A stretch of 64,000 nt of DNA from Sinomonas atrocyanea (GCF_001577305.1 NZ_CP014518.1:4278001-4342000), one strand, 5' to 3'; positions 42,866 through 51,419 are shown, counted from the stretch's first letter. Notes: generated by a model from the sequence alone, not told the origin. Program-made: numbers and translations.

Positions 42866-44248
42866 ATGACGCTCAACATCGGGACCGCAGAAGCCATGCA
42901 CACTGACACCGGCGCGTTCGCCGCGCACCCCCGGGCCACCTTCGACACCGGTGCGCGCGCCGCAGCGGCCACCGACCGCTCGGGCTACGAGCCGCCGACA
43001 CTGCCCGATGCGGTGGTCCACGCCGAGTCCGTGGAGGACGTGGTCCAGGCCCTCCAGCTGGCCCACGAGCACCACCTGCCCGTGGTGCCCCGCGGCGCGG
43101 GCACCGGCCTCGCGGGCGGCTCGAGCGCGCACGCGGGAGAGGTGGTGCTCGATGTGTCCCGCATGAACCGCATCCTGAGCATCGACCCGGTCGAGATGAT
43201 CGCGGTCGTGCAGCCGGGCGTCCTCAACGCAGAGGTCAACGCGGCCGCGGCCGAGCACGGGCTCTTCTACGCCCCCGACCCGGCCAGCACGGCCATCTGC
43301 TCGATCGGCGGCAACATCGCCACGAACGCGGGCGGCATGTGGTGCGCCAAGTACGGGGTGACGCGGGAGTCGGTGCTCGGGCTCACGGTGGTCCTCGCGG
43401 ACGGCCGCGTCCTGCACACCGGCCGCTCCACCATCAAGGGCGTCACCGGGTACGACCTCAACGCCCTGTTCATCGGCTCCGAGGGCACCCTCGGCGTGGT
43501 GGTCGAGGCGACCCTGCGGCTGCGGCCGCGACCGGTGCGCACGGAGACGCTCGCGGCCTACTTCCCCGACGTCGAGGCGGCCGGCCGCGCGGCCTCGGCG
43601 ATCACGGCCGCGCGGATCCAGCCCTCGATCCTCGAGCTCATGGACGGCCCCACGCTGGACGCCGTGGACCGGGCGGAGGGGACCCGGCACCGGGAGCTCG
43701 GCGGCGCCTTCCTGCTGGCCCAGACGGACGGCTTCGGGGCGCACCTCGAGCTCGACGAGATCGCGTCCGTCATCGGCCCCTACGCCTCCACGGTGCACCG
43801 GGCCGGCGGCGCGGACGAGGCCGCGGCCCTCGTCAAGGCCAGGCGGGACGCGATCCCGGCACTCGAGAAGCTCGGCCGGGTCTCGATCGGGGACATCGCC
43901 GTTCCGCGCAACCGGCTCGCGGAGGCCTTCACCGGGCTCGAGGAGATCGCCGCCCGGACCGGGACGAGGATCTTCAGCGTGGCCCACGCCGCGGACGGCA
44001 ACCTGCACCCCATGATCGTGGTGGGCCCCGAGGAGTCGATCACCTCCGGACCGGCGAAGGAGGCGCTCGGCGAGATGTTCCACCTCGCGCGGCGGCTCGG
44101 CGGAACGCTCACCGGCGAGCACGGCGTGGGACTGCTCAAGCGCGAGTGGGTCGGCGAGGAACTGGGCGAGACCTCGCGCTCGCTCCAGCAGGCGATCAAG
44201 GCCACTCTGGACCCCTCGGGCATCCTCAACCCCGGCAAGGCGATCTGA
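42866..44248 (+). CDS. glcD: FAD-linked 2-hydroxyacid oxidase, GlcD type
   Basis: The protein has 460 residues from an ATG with AGAAGG upstream. FAD-binding 4 domain: VVPRGAGTGLAGGSSAHAGE (residues about 72-91) and SIGGNIATNAGGMWCAKYGV. The C-terminal half has HAADGNLHPMIV and GTLTGEHGVGLLK, the FAD-oxidase C signature. It oxidises glycolate (or D-lactate) to the 2-oxoacid. No separate glcE or glcF follows; the 966-residue FAD/Fe-S protein at 31913 is a second enzyme of the same kind with its own Fe-S part. Confidence 0.92.
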   Translation: MTLNIGTAEAMHTDTGAFAAHPRATFDTGARAAAATDRSGYEPPTLPDAVVHAESVEDVVQALQLAHEHHLPVVPRGAGTGLAGGSSAHAGEVVLDVSRMNRILSIDPVEMIAVVQPGVLNAEVNAAAAEHGLFYAPDPASTAICSIGGNIATNAGGMWCAKYGVTRESVLGLTVVLADGRVLHTGRSTIKGVTGYDLNALFIGSEGTLGVVVEATLRLRPRPVRTETLAAYFPDVEAAGRAASAITAARIQPSILELMDGPTLDAVDRAEGTRHRELGGAFLLAQTDGFGAHLELDEIASVIGPYASTVHRAGGADEAAALVKARRDAIPALEKLGRVSIGDIAVPRNRLAEAFTGLEEIAARTGTRIFSVAHAADGNLHPMIVVGPEESITSGPAKEALGEMFHLARRLGGTLTGEHGVGLLKREWVGEELGETSRSLQQAIKATLDPSGILNPGKAI

Positions 44249-44263
44249 CCCGGCCCGCGCTCG

Positions 44264-44309
44264 AGGCGACGCACGACGGCGGGCGGGCACCCGCCGTCGT
44301 GCGTCGCCT
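44264..44309. repeat. Repeated hairpin element, copy 3 (terminator position)
   Basis: 22-bp arms with one C-A mismatch next to a GG loop, core GACGGCGGG / CCCGCCGTC. It lies between convergent glcD and the ABC permease gene. Outer arm sequence differs from copy 2 but pairs perfectly, so the pairing and not the sequence is kept. Confidence 0.8.
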
Positions 44310-44325
44310 TCTGCCGTGCGTCACC

Positions 44326-45363
44326 TCAGCCCTTGAGCGAGCCTGCGGCGATGCCCTCCATGAAGTAGCGCTGGCCGAACGCGAAGATGACCATCATCGG
44401 CAGGGTGACCAGCAGGGAGGCGACCATCACGTACTGGTAGTCGCCGTGGCCGCCGGCCGTGGGCGAGTACATCGTCATGGCGTAGGCGATCCCGAGCGGC
44501 ACCGTGTACCCCTTGGGGTCGCCGAAGTTGAGGTAGATGAGCGGGCCGGCGAAGTTGTTCCACGAGGCCTGGAACTCGAAGATGAACACGATGATCGCGC
44601 TCGGCAGCGCCAGCGGGAACGCGATCCGGCGGAAGAGGCCGAAGAAGGAGCACCCGTCGATCCGTGCCGCCTCGAACAGGTCGCGCGGCAGGGAGAGGTA
44701 GAACTGCCGCATGAGGAAGATGTAGAACGCGGACCCGAACAGCGTCCCGCCCCACAGGGGCACGGTGGTCCCGAGCCAGCCGAGGGTCTTCCAGATCAGG
44801 TAGTTGGGGATGAGCGTCACGGCGCCGGGCAGCATCATGGTGCCGAGCAGGACGCTGAACAGCACCTTCTTCCCCGGGAACCTGAAGTAGGCGAACCCGA
44901 AGGCGATGGCCGAGCTCGTCAGCGTGACGATCGTGGCGGCGGCCAGCGCGATGAAGACCGAGTTGAAGACCCAGCTGAGCAGGGGCAGCTGGTTCCAGAC
45001 GTCGGCGTAGTTCTGCGGGGTCGGGGTCAGCGGGATCAGCCGGTTGTCGAAGACCTCGCCGCGGGGCTTCAGCGACGCGGCGAGCAGCCACGCGAACGGG
45101 TACATGAACGCCAGCGCGAAGCCGGTGAGCAGCACCCAGCGGACGGTCTGGCCGAGGCGGCGGAGCACCCGCCGGCGGCGGTCGGAGACCGAGTGCGGGG
45201 GCACCGGGCGCCCGGATGCCGGGTGCCCCGACGCGGGGAGCCCCGGCGGCCGTCCCGCGGTGCCCGGGATGGCTGCGCCGGCGGCGACCAGGGGGCCCGC
45301 CGCCACGGAGGAGGACGGATCGTCCGCTGCGGTCGGCTCGAGGCCGGGGTTGGCGTTGGTCAC
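44326..45363 (-). CDS. ABC sugar transporter permease, MalG type
   Basis: The protein has 345 residues from a GTG that overlaps the stop of the preceding permease (GTGA). The first 65 residues are polar and rich in Ala, Pro and Gly, longer than usual. Six membrane segments follow, with the EAA loop DLFEAARIDGCSFFGLFRRI and SWNNFAGPLIYLN. It is the last gene of a CUT1 importer and ends just before hairpin copy 3. The substrate is unknown because no hydrolase or regulator is adjacent. Confidence 0.92.
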   Translation of the reverse strand: MTNANPGLEPTAADDPSSSVAAGPLVAAGAAIPGTAGRPPGLPASGHPASGRPVPPHSVSDRRRRVLRRLGQTVRWVLLTGFALAFMYPFAWLLAASLKPRGEVFDNRLIPLTPTPQNYADVWNQLPLLSWVFNSVFIALAAATIVTLTSSAIAFGFAYFRFPGKKVLFSVLLGTMMLPGAVTLIPNYLIWKTLGWLGTTVPLWGGTLFGSAFYIFLMRQFYLSLPRDLFEAARIDGCSFFGLFRRIAFPLALPSAIIVFIFEFQASWNNFAGPLIYLNFGDPKGYTVPLGIAYAMTMYSPTAGGHGDYQYVMVASLLVTLPMMVIFAFGQRYFMEGIAAGSLKG

Positions 45364-46333
45364 GGGCGGTCGTTCCCCTCGTAGTGGACGAACCGGTTGC
45401 CGACCTTGATCTGGATCACCGTGATGACCATGATGATCGCGAACAGCAGCCAGGCCATCGCGGCCGCCGGCCCGAAGTTGAACTGCTGGAACGCCTGCTG
45501 GTACAGGTACACCCCGTAGAAGCGGGCGGCGTCGGGCACGGACGAGTTCCCGTCCCGGTAGAACAGCAGGTAGGCCTGGTCGAAGACCTGCAGCGCCCCG
45601 ATGGTGTTGACGATGACGAGGAAGAACAGCGTCGGGGAGATCATCGGGATCGTGATGTGGAAGAACTGCTGGACCCGGTTGGCGCCGTCCGTGGCCGCCG
45701 CCTCGTAGAGCTCCCGCGGCACGGCCTGGAGCGCCGCGAGCAGGATGACGGTGGTGCCCCCCACGCCCCACAGGCTCATCAGCACGATCGAGGGCTTCAT
45801 CCACGCCGGATCCGCGAGCCACTGCGGCCCGTCGATGCCGAAGAGGCCGAGGAACTTGTTGATGGCCCCGCTGTTGCCGTTGAGCAGGAGCAGGAACACG
45901 GCGGCCGTGGCGACCCCGGGCGTCATCTTGGGCAGGTAGTAGACCACCCGGAAGAAGCCGGAGGCCCGCTTCACCCCGTTCAGGAGCGAGGCCAGCAGGA
46001 GCGCGAACGCGATGTCGAGGGGCACGGCCATCGCGGCATAGATGAACGTGTTCCCGAGCGAGGAGAGCACGTTGGGGTCCTGCACGAGCCGCGCGTAGTT
46101 CTCGAAGCCGGCTGGGCCGCTGGCGCCCGTGGCGAGGTCGTAGTTCTGGAACGAGAGCACCAGGCTCCAGCTCATCGAGATCACCGTGAAGATGGCCAGG
46201 CCCGCGATCCACGGCGCGATGAAGAGGTAGCCGGCGGCCGACTCCCGGACGTTGTACTTCCTCCGCAGGCCCCTGCGCCCCCGCGCGCGGCGCGGGGGGC
46301 CCTGGTATGGCGGCCGTCTGTCTCGGCGGTCAT
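45360..46333 (-). CDS. ABC sugar transporter permease, MalF type, with apparent frameshift near the start
   Basis: From about 46268 downward the frame encodes a normal permease: KYNVRESAAGYLFIAPWIAG, six membrane segments and the EAA loop ELYEAAATDGANRVQQFFHI. In that frame there is no ATG or GTG before the first membrane segment. The expected start is the ATG at 46331-46333, which shares a base with the stop of the receptor gene (TGATG), but it lies in another frame (MTAETDGRHTRAPRAARGG). A single base change in the G5 or C6 runs between 46278 and 46299 would join the two frames. It may be a sequencing error or a real frameshift. Confidence 0.8.
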
Positions 46334-47730
46334 CAGCCGTTCTTGCCGGCCGAGGTCTGCTGCCAGGCCCGCAGCGCCGTGGCCTGCGCGTCCTTGAGGG
46401 CGGTGGCCGGATCCTTCTCGCCGGAGAGCGCCACGGCGACGGCGTTGGAGAGCGCATCCTTGATGGCCGAGCCGGCAGGGGAGCTGCCGAAGGAGGCCGT
46501 GGTGTCCAGGGTCGCGTACGCGGTGCTGATCAGCTGGTCGAAGTCCGCGCTGCCCGAGGGCACCACGTGGGCATCGCGGACGGCCTTGTCGGCGGCCGGG
46601 GAGCCGGTGAAGAGGCCCGTGTTGATCGAGTTCTTCTGCTGGACGGTCTTGGCGCGGGCGTCGCCGGCCGCCTTCCAGGCATCCAGGGACGTGGCCTTGA
46701 TGGCCCACGCGCACGCGGCCGAGGGGTTCTTGGCCGCCGTCGGGATGGCGAGGGCGGTGCCGCCGGCGTAGCCGAGGGCCTTGCCGTCGAGGGTCTTGAT
46801 GGGCACCCCGACCACGCTCACCTTGTCCTTGGTCGCCGAGAGCACGTTGATGTACCACTGCGCCCACGTCTGGGCGCCCACCTCGTTCTTCACGTACTGG
46901 TTCTCGTTGCCGAAGGCGTCCATGGAGTCCTTGAAGGACTTGATGGCCGCGTAGCCGCCCTGGGCGTCCATGAGCTTCTTCATCCAGGTCAGGGCCGTGA
47001 CGTTGGCGGAGGCGTCCAGGCTCGGCTTGCCGTTGGCGTCCATGGCGCTCCCGCCGAAGACCTGCAGCCACAGGTCGGCCGAGCCGGGCAGGTCGGCGTC
47101 GAAGCCGATCACGGAGGGCTTGCCGCCGGAGGCCTTGTACATCTTCTGGGCGGCCGCGACGATCTGGTCCGGCTTGGAGGTGTCGAGCTGGTCGACGCCC
47201 ACGCCGGCGGCCTGCATCACGTTCTTGTCCGCGATGAGCATGGAGGTCTGGAAGAACTGGGGGACCCCGTAGACCTTGCCGCTGTAGGTGACGCTCTTGG
47301 TGGCGGCCGGGTAGTACTGCGTCTTCGGGTCGACGCCCCACAGCGAGTAGCAGGCGTCGAGGGGCTGGATGAGGCCCTTGTCCGCGAGCGTGGGGACGAT
47401 GCTGCGGTCCACCTGGATGAGGTCCGGCACCTGGCCGGAGGCGGCCTGGGCCGAGAACTTCTGGGTATCGAAGTTGGTGGTGTCCATCGTGACGGTGGCC
47501 GGCGCGACGGCCTTCGTGGCCAGATCAGAACGGGACTTGCCCACCTCGTCCGAGGGGTTGTAGCCGCTGGTCTTGAGGGTGCCCGAGAGGTCCTTGCTGA
47601 ACGATCCCGCGCCGGCCGAGCCGCCGGGGGCAGCGCTGCCCCCGGAGGCGGCGGGGTTGCACGCGGTGAGTGCCATGAGCACCGAGAGGGACAGCGCGGC
47701 GGCGCTGAGCTTGGTCCTGTGAGTCGACAT
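46333..47730 (-). CDS. ABC sugar transporter substrate-binding lipoprotein
   Basis: The protein has 465 residues. The signal peptide ends in the lipobox LTAC (Cys24), followed by a Gly/Ser linker. It is a family 1 binding protein: GQVPDLIQVDRSIVPTLADK, YGVPQFFQTSMLIADKNVM and ALGYAGGTALAIPTAAKNPS. It heads a CUT1 importer with the two permeases downstream; the ATPase must be supplied from elsewhere. A palindrome 42 bp upstream of the start may be the operator. The ligand is unknown. Confidence 0.92.
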   Translation of the reverse strand: MSTHRTKLSAAALSLSVLMALTACNPAASGGSAAPGGSAGAGSFSKDLSGTLKTSGYNPSDEVGKSRSDLATKAVAPATVTMDTTNFDTQKFSAQAASGQVPDLIQVDRSIVPTLADKGLIQPLDACYSLWGVDPKTQYYPAATKSVTYSGKVYGVPQFFQTSMLIADKNVMQAAGVGVDQLDTSKPDQIVAAAQKMYKASGGKPSVIGFDADLPGSADLWLQVFGGSAMDANGKPSLDASANVTALTWMKKLMDAQGGYAAIKSFKDSMDAFGNENQYVKNEVGAQTWAQWYINVLSATKDKVSVVGVPIKTLDGKALGYAGGTALAIPTAAKNPSAACAWAIKATSLDAWKAAGDARAKTVQQKNSINTGLFTGSPAADKAVRDAHVVPSGSADFDQLISTAYATLDTTASFGSSPAGSAIKDALSNAVAVALSGEKDPATALKDAQATALRAWQQTSAGKNG

Positions 47731-47771
47731 TGACGTCCTCTTCCTTCAAGCCCTTCAGGCCCCCGGATGCG

Positions 47772-47806
47772 CAGGGGGACTTACGGAATTCCGGGCGTTC
47801 CCCCTG
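47772..47806. promoter_or_regulatory. Nested palindrome before the ABC receptor gene
   Basis: CAGGGGGA (47772-47779) pairs with TCCCCCTG (47799-47806), and CGGAATTCCG (47784-47793) is a perfect dyad inside. It lies 42-76 bp upstream of the receptor start, in the leader or promoter, and could be an operator or a leader hairpin. Confidence 0.45.
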
Positions 47807-47917
47807 CTTGAGAACGATGCCCTTCTAAGGCGAAGGCTACCGAGGAGAAGCGGAGGAGTCGCGCACCCGCCGCGGCCGTGTCGGAAGCGGGCGGCTTGCC
47901 GTCCGGGGCGCTGGGCC

Positions 47918-47947
47918 TTACAGTAGAAATACCCCCAGGGGTATATC
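47918..47947 (+). promoter_or_regulatory. Promoter with CsoR-like box
   Basis: ATACCCCCAGGGGTAT (47929-47944) is a 7-bp inverted repeat with a 2-base centre, the form of copper-sensor CsoR sites. It fills the spacer between TTACAG (47918-47923) and TATATC (47942-47947), 18 bp apart, so binding would block transcription. Similar boxes lie before csoR at 62654 and 62678. Confidence 0.75.
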
Positions 47948-47969
47948 GACCCGGACAAAGGAGAATCCT

Positions 47970-48140
47970 ATGTGCAGCCCCGCAACGTGCCCCACCTGCG
48001 GCAAGGTGACCTGGACTGGCTGCGGCCAGCACGTCGACCAGGTGTTCGCGAACGTCCCCGAATCCCGCCGCTGCCCCGGCCACGACCAGGCACCGGGCTC
48101 CGGCGCCAGCCTGCTGGGCAAGTTCCTCTCCTGGCGGTGA
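47970..48140 (+). CDS. Small Cys-rich protein, probable copper-responsive
   Basis: The protein has 56 residues from an ATG with AAAGGAG 5 bases upstream. It starts MCSPATCPTCGKVTWTGCGQ and has five cysteines (residues 2, 7, 10, 18 and 35) and two histidines in the first 40 residues, with no membrane segment. It resembles short conserved proteins of the MCSPATCPxC type, found widely in bacteria and without assigned function. A CsoR-like box over its promoter and overlap with the next gene (GTGA) suggest a metal-binding or metal-chaperone role in copper stress. Confidence 0.8.
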   Translation: MCSPATCPTCGKVTWTGCGQHVDQVFANVPESRRCPGHDQAPGSGASLLGKFLSWR

Positions 48141-48718
48141 GCGACCGGGAGCCGCACGGCCCCGCGTTCGACGCCGATCCCGTCCTCGTGCTCCCGGCCG
48201 GCGGCCCGCGTGGCCTCGCCTCGCGCTGGTCGGTGCCCATGACGTGGACGGGAAGCAGGTGGGCCACTGCTGCGGCGGCCGTGGTGCTCGCGGCCGCCGC
48301 CCTGGTCTTCGCCAACGGTGCCTTCGCCGCGGCGTCCCTTCCCGGCGCCCTCTGGACGGCCGCCCTCGTCGGCGTCGGCTCGGCCACGTTCGGACTTCTG
48401 GTCGGCAGCCTCGTCGGAGCCCCGATCGGGGCCGGGGCGACCGCCTGCGACCTCCGCGGGCCGCTGTTCGGCATGATGGGCCTGCTGCTGGCCACGACGC
48501 AGAGCCGTTCGAGCCTGCTCGTCCAGCTGTTCGCGGGCCTGCCCCTGGACGCGATCCGCTTCGGGGTCCAGCCCGCGGTGGGCGCGGCGGCGGTCGCGCT
48601 CATGGCGGCCGCCCTCTCCTCACGGCTCCGGCTCGAACGCGACGCCCTCGCGGACCCGGCCGGCGCCCAGGCCTGCGCCACCTGCGTGCCGCTGTTCCCG
48701 CGCCGCCCGCAGGCGTAG
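48137..48718 (+). CDS. Membrane protein with a C-terminal CxxC tail, operon partner of the Cys-rich protein
   Basis: The protein has 193 residues from a GTG overlapping the previous stop. I do not recognise a family. After about 40 polar residues it has two long membrane segments (about residues 43-67 and 74-98), then one or two weaker ones (about 108-122 and 143-160). The soluble tail ends in ACATCVPLFPRR, whose CxxC could bind a metal. With the preceding gene it forms a two-gene unit behind a CsoR-like box, so a copper-related membrane role is a reasonable guess. Confidence 0.7.
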   Translation: MSDREPHGPAFDADPVLVLPAGGPRGLASRWSVPMTWTGSRWATAAAAVVLAAAALVFANGAFAAASLPGALWTAALVGVGSATFGLLVGSLVGAPIGAGATACDLRGPLFGMMGLLLATTQSRSSLLVQLFAGLPLDAIRFGVQPAVGAAAVALMAAALSSRLRLERDALADPAGAQACATCVPLFPRRPQA

Positions 48719-48719
48719 A

Positions 48720-48753
48720 CCCGTAGGCCCCCCGCCAGGCGGGGGCCTACGGG
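48720..48753. terminator. Bidirectional hairpin terminator
   Basis: CCCGTAGGCCCCCC... pairs with GGCGGGGGCCTACGGG, giving about 16 bp with a single C bulge and a 2-base loop. It lies between convergent genes and overlaps the stop of the dehydrogenase gene at 48747. Confidence 0.7.
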
Positions 48754-49700
48754 ATGTGCGGGGCCTGGGCCTTGGCAGCGAGGAGCCCGAGGAGGAGCCT
48801 GTCCCGCTCGGCGAGCACGGCCTCCCAGTCGCGGCCCTCGAGCTCCGCGGCGACGCCCTCTGCCATCGTCTCGATGTAGTCGTCGGTCTCGGGGTACTCG
48901 CCGAGATCGGCCGCCCACTCCCGCATGGCAGGGCCGAGGTGCTCGAGGAAGTGGGTGATGCCGCCGTCCCCGCCGCCGGCGTGCATCGTGAGGAAGGGCC
49001 CCAGCAGGGCCCAGCGGAGGCCCGGGCCATACGCGATCGCGGTGTCGATGTCCGCGACGCTCGCCACGCCGCTGCGGACCAGGTGGAACATCTCCCGCCA
49101 CAGGGCATCCTGCAGCCGGTTGGCCACGTGGCCCGGGACCTCCCGGTTGATGCGGATGGGCTTCTTGCCGACGTCGGTGTAGAAGGCGAGCGCGTGGTCC
49201 ACGTTCTCGGGAGCGGTCCGCGCACCGCCGAGCACCTCGACGAGCGGAATGAGGTGCGGCGGATTGAACGGGTGCCCGAGCACGAGCCGCTCCGGGTGGC
49301 GCATCCCCTCCTGCGCCTCGGAGACCAGGAGCCCCGAGGACGAGCTCGCGATGAGGGCCGCCGCATCGGCGCCCTCCTCGATCTCCGCCAGGATGGCGCG
49401 CTTGAGCACCAGCCGCTCGGGCCCGTTCTCCTGGACGAAGTCGGCGCCCCGGGCTGCCTCGGCGATCGAGGGCGCGAAGGCGAGGCGGTCCTGCGGGGCG
49501 GAGCCGCCCTCCCCCTCGGCACCGAGGGCCGCGAGGGTGGGCCAGAAGGCCTCGACATGGGCGCGGAGCCGGTCCTCGGCGCCCTCGGCCGGGTCCGCGG
49601 CCGCCACGCGGAAGCCGCGCGAGAGGTAGTAGGCGGCCCAGCTTGCGCCGATGGTGCCGGTGCCGATCACGGCGACCGTCCTCGGGGTCGTGGGGGTCAT
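48747..49700 (-). CDS. 3-hydroxyacyl-CoA dehydrogenase family protein (carnitine dehydrogenase-like)
   Basis: The protein has 317 residues. NAD-binding motif VIGTGTIGASWAAYYLSRGF near the N terminus, FVQENGPERLVLKRAI, ASSSSGLLVSEAQ and the family's GHPFNPPHLIPLVEVLGG. The C-terminal domain covers AYGPGLRWALLGPF. This pattern matches the hydroxyacid members such as L-carnitine dehydrogenase and lambda-crystallin-like L-gulonate dehydrogenases more than FadB. It is 19 bp downstream of pntB and could use the NADH/NADPH pool that PntAB balances. The substrate is not known. Confidence 0.88.
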   Translation of the reverse strand: MTPTTPRTVAVIGTGTIGASWAAYYLSRGFRVAAADPAEGAEDRLRAHVEAFWPTLAALGAEGEGGSAPQDRLAFAPSIAEAARGADFVQENGPERLVLKRAILAEIEEGADAAALIASSSSGLLVSEAQEGMRHPERLVLGHPFNPPHLIPLVEVLGGARTAPENVDHALAFYTDVGKKPIRINREVPGHVANRLQDALWREMFHLVRSGVASVADIDTAIAYGPGLRWALLGPFLTMHAGGGDGGITHFLEHLGPAMREWAADLGEYPETDDYIETMAEGVAAELEGRDWEAVLAERDRLLLGLLAAKAQAPHIP

Positions 49701-49719
49701 CGTGGGTCCTTCCCTGGGG

Positions 49720-51114
49720 TCAGAGGGCCTTCACGGCGCCGAGGACCTGGGTCAGGGAGTCCTTCGCGTCACCGAAGAGGAGGGCGGTCTTGGGGTCGTA
49801 GAGCAGCTCGTTCTCGATGCCGGCGAAGCCCGGCCGCATGGAGCGCTTGAGGAAGACCACCTGCTTGGCCTCGGCGACCTCGAGGATCGGCATGCCGTAG
49901 ATCGGTGAGCCCGGCGTGGACTTCGCGGCGGGATTGACCACGTCGTTCGCGCCGACCACGAGGGCGACGTCGGCCTGCCGGAACTCGCTGTTGACCTCGC
50001 TCATCTCCTTGAGCGACTCGTAGGGCACGTTCGCCTCGGCCAGGAGCACGTTCATGTGCCCCGGCATGCGCCCTGCCACGGGGTGGATCGCGAACTCGAC
50101 GTCGATCCCCCGTGCCTCGAGGGCGCCCGCGAGCTCGGCCGCGGTGTGCTGGCCCTGGGCGACGGCGAGCCCGTACCCGGGCACGATGATCACCTTCTGC
50201 GCGTAGCCGAGCAGCACGGCGACGTCCTCGGGGCTCGAGGAGCGGACGGGGCGGTCCGAGACGGCGGTGGAGCCCGCCGTCGACCCTCCCCGGAAGGCGC
50301 CGAACATGATGTGCACGACGCTGCGCCCCATGGCTGCGGCCATGAGGCGGGTGAGGATGGTGCCGGACGCCCCGACGAGGGTGCCCGCGACGACGAGGAG
50401 CACGTTGCCGAGCACGAGACCGCTGGCGGCGACGGCGAGGCCCGTGAACGCGTTGAGCAGCGAGATGACGATCGGCACGTCCGCCCCGCCCACGGGCAGC
50501 ACGAGCAGGACCCCGGCCAGGAGCCCGAGGGCGAGGAGCACGACGGCGAGCGGCACCGAGCCCGTCGCGACCACGGCCCCGGCCGCGGCGAGCGCGGCGA
50601 GCAGCACGGCGCCCATGAGCACGGGAAGGCCCAGGAACGTGACGGGCCGGGTGGTCATGAGCTCCTGGAGCTTGGCGAACGTCACGGCCGAGCCGGCGAA
50701 GGAGACGGCTCCCACCAGGAGCGTGAAGACGATCGCCAGCCGCACCCAGCCGTCCTCGGGGGCGCCCGCGTGGGGCAGTTCGAGCAGCGCGACGAGGGCC
50801 GCCGCACCGCCGCCCACGCCGTTGAAGAGCGCCACGAGCTGCGGCATCTGCGTCATCTTGACCCGGCGTGCCACCGGCGCCGCGATGGCCGCGCCGACCG
50901 CGATCGCGGCGAGGATCCAGGGGATGTTCGCGAGCCGGCTCGAGAGGAACACGGTCACGAGGGCGATCGCGGCGCCGAGCGCGCCGACGAGGTTGCCCCG
51001 GCGGGCATGCTTCGGGGAGGACAGGCCCTTGAGGGCCAGGATGAAGCACACGGCTGCGGCGAGGTAGAGCAGCGCGGTCCAGGTCGGGTCGAGCAGGGGC
51101 GCGGAGGCGGTCAC
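49720..51114 (-). CDS. pntB: NAD(P) transhydrogenase subunit beta
   Basis: The protein has 464 residues from a GTG overlapping the pntAb stop (GTGA). About nine membrane segments fill the first 270 residues, then domain III for NADP(H): KVIIVPGYGLAVAQGQHTAA, FAIHPVAGRMPGHMNVLLAE, VGANDVVNPAA and RSMRPGFAGIEN. With PntAa and PntAb it forms the proton-pumping transhydrogenase that drives NADPH formation. The three genes are tightly overlapped in the order pntAa-pntAb-pntB. Confidence 0.96.
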   Translation of the reverse strand: MTASAPLLDPTWTALLYLAAAVCFILALKGLSSPKHARRGNLVGALGAAIALVTVFLSSRLANIPWILAAIAVGAAIAAPVARRVKMTQMPQLVALFNGVGGGAAALVALLELPHAGAPEDGWVRLAIVFTLLVGAVSFAGSAVTFAKLQELMTTRPVTFLGLPVLMGAVLLAALAAAGAVVATGSVPLAVVLLALGLLAGVLLVLPVGGADVPIVISLLNAFTGLAVAASGLVLGNVLLVVAGTLVGASGTILTRLMAAAMGRSVVHIMFGAFRGGSTAGSTAVSDRPVRSSSPEDVAVLLGYAQKVIIVPGYGLAVAQGQHTAAELAGALEARGIDVEFAIHPVAGRMPGHMNVLLAEANVPYESLKEMSEVNSEFRQADVALVVGANDVVNPAAKSTPGSPIYGMPILEVAEAKQVVFLKRSMRPGFAGIENELLYDPKTALLFGDAKDSLTQVLGAVKAL

Positions 51115-51419
51115 CTGGCGTCCTCCTTGGCCCCGGGAGCCGGCCGGCGCCCCCTGAACATCTCGAGCATCCGGTCGGTCACCACGAACCCGCCCACGAG
51201 ATTGGCCGTGGCGAGCACCACGGCGAGCAGTGCCAGCGCGAGCACCCACCCGTCCTCCGCCTGCCCGGCCACGGTGATCGCGCCCACGAGGATGATCCCG
51301 TGGATCGCGTTCGCGCCGGACATGAGCGGGGTATGCAGGATGCTCGAGACCTTCGAGACCACTTCGAAGCCCACGAACACCGCGAACACGAGGATCGTGA
51401 GCACCTCCACACCGCCCAT
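51111..51419 (-). CDS. pntAb: NAD(P) transhydrogenase subunit alpha part 2
   Basis: The protein has 102 residues from an ATG overlapping the pntAa stop (TGATG). It is the separate membrane part of the alpha subunit, with three segments starting LTILVFAVFVGFEVV, GANAIHGIILVGAITV and LALLAVVLATANLVGGFVVT. The latter TATINxxGGF-like end and the following MLEMF are characteristic. The split alpha subunit is common outside enterobacteria. Confidence 0.93.
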   Translation of the reverse strand: MGGVEVLTILVFAVFVGFEVVSKVSSILHTPLMSGANAIHGIILVGAITVAGQAEDGWVLALALLAVVLATANLVGGFVVTDRMLEMFRGRRPAPGAKEDAR

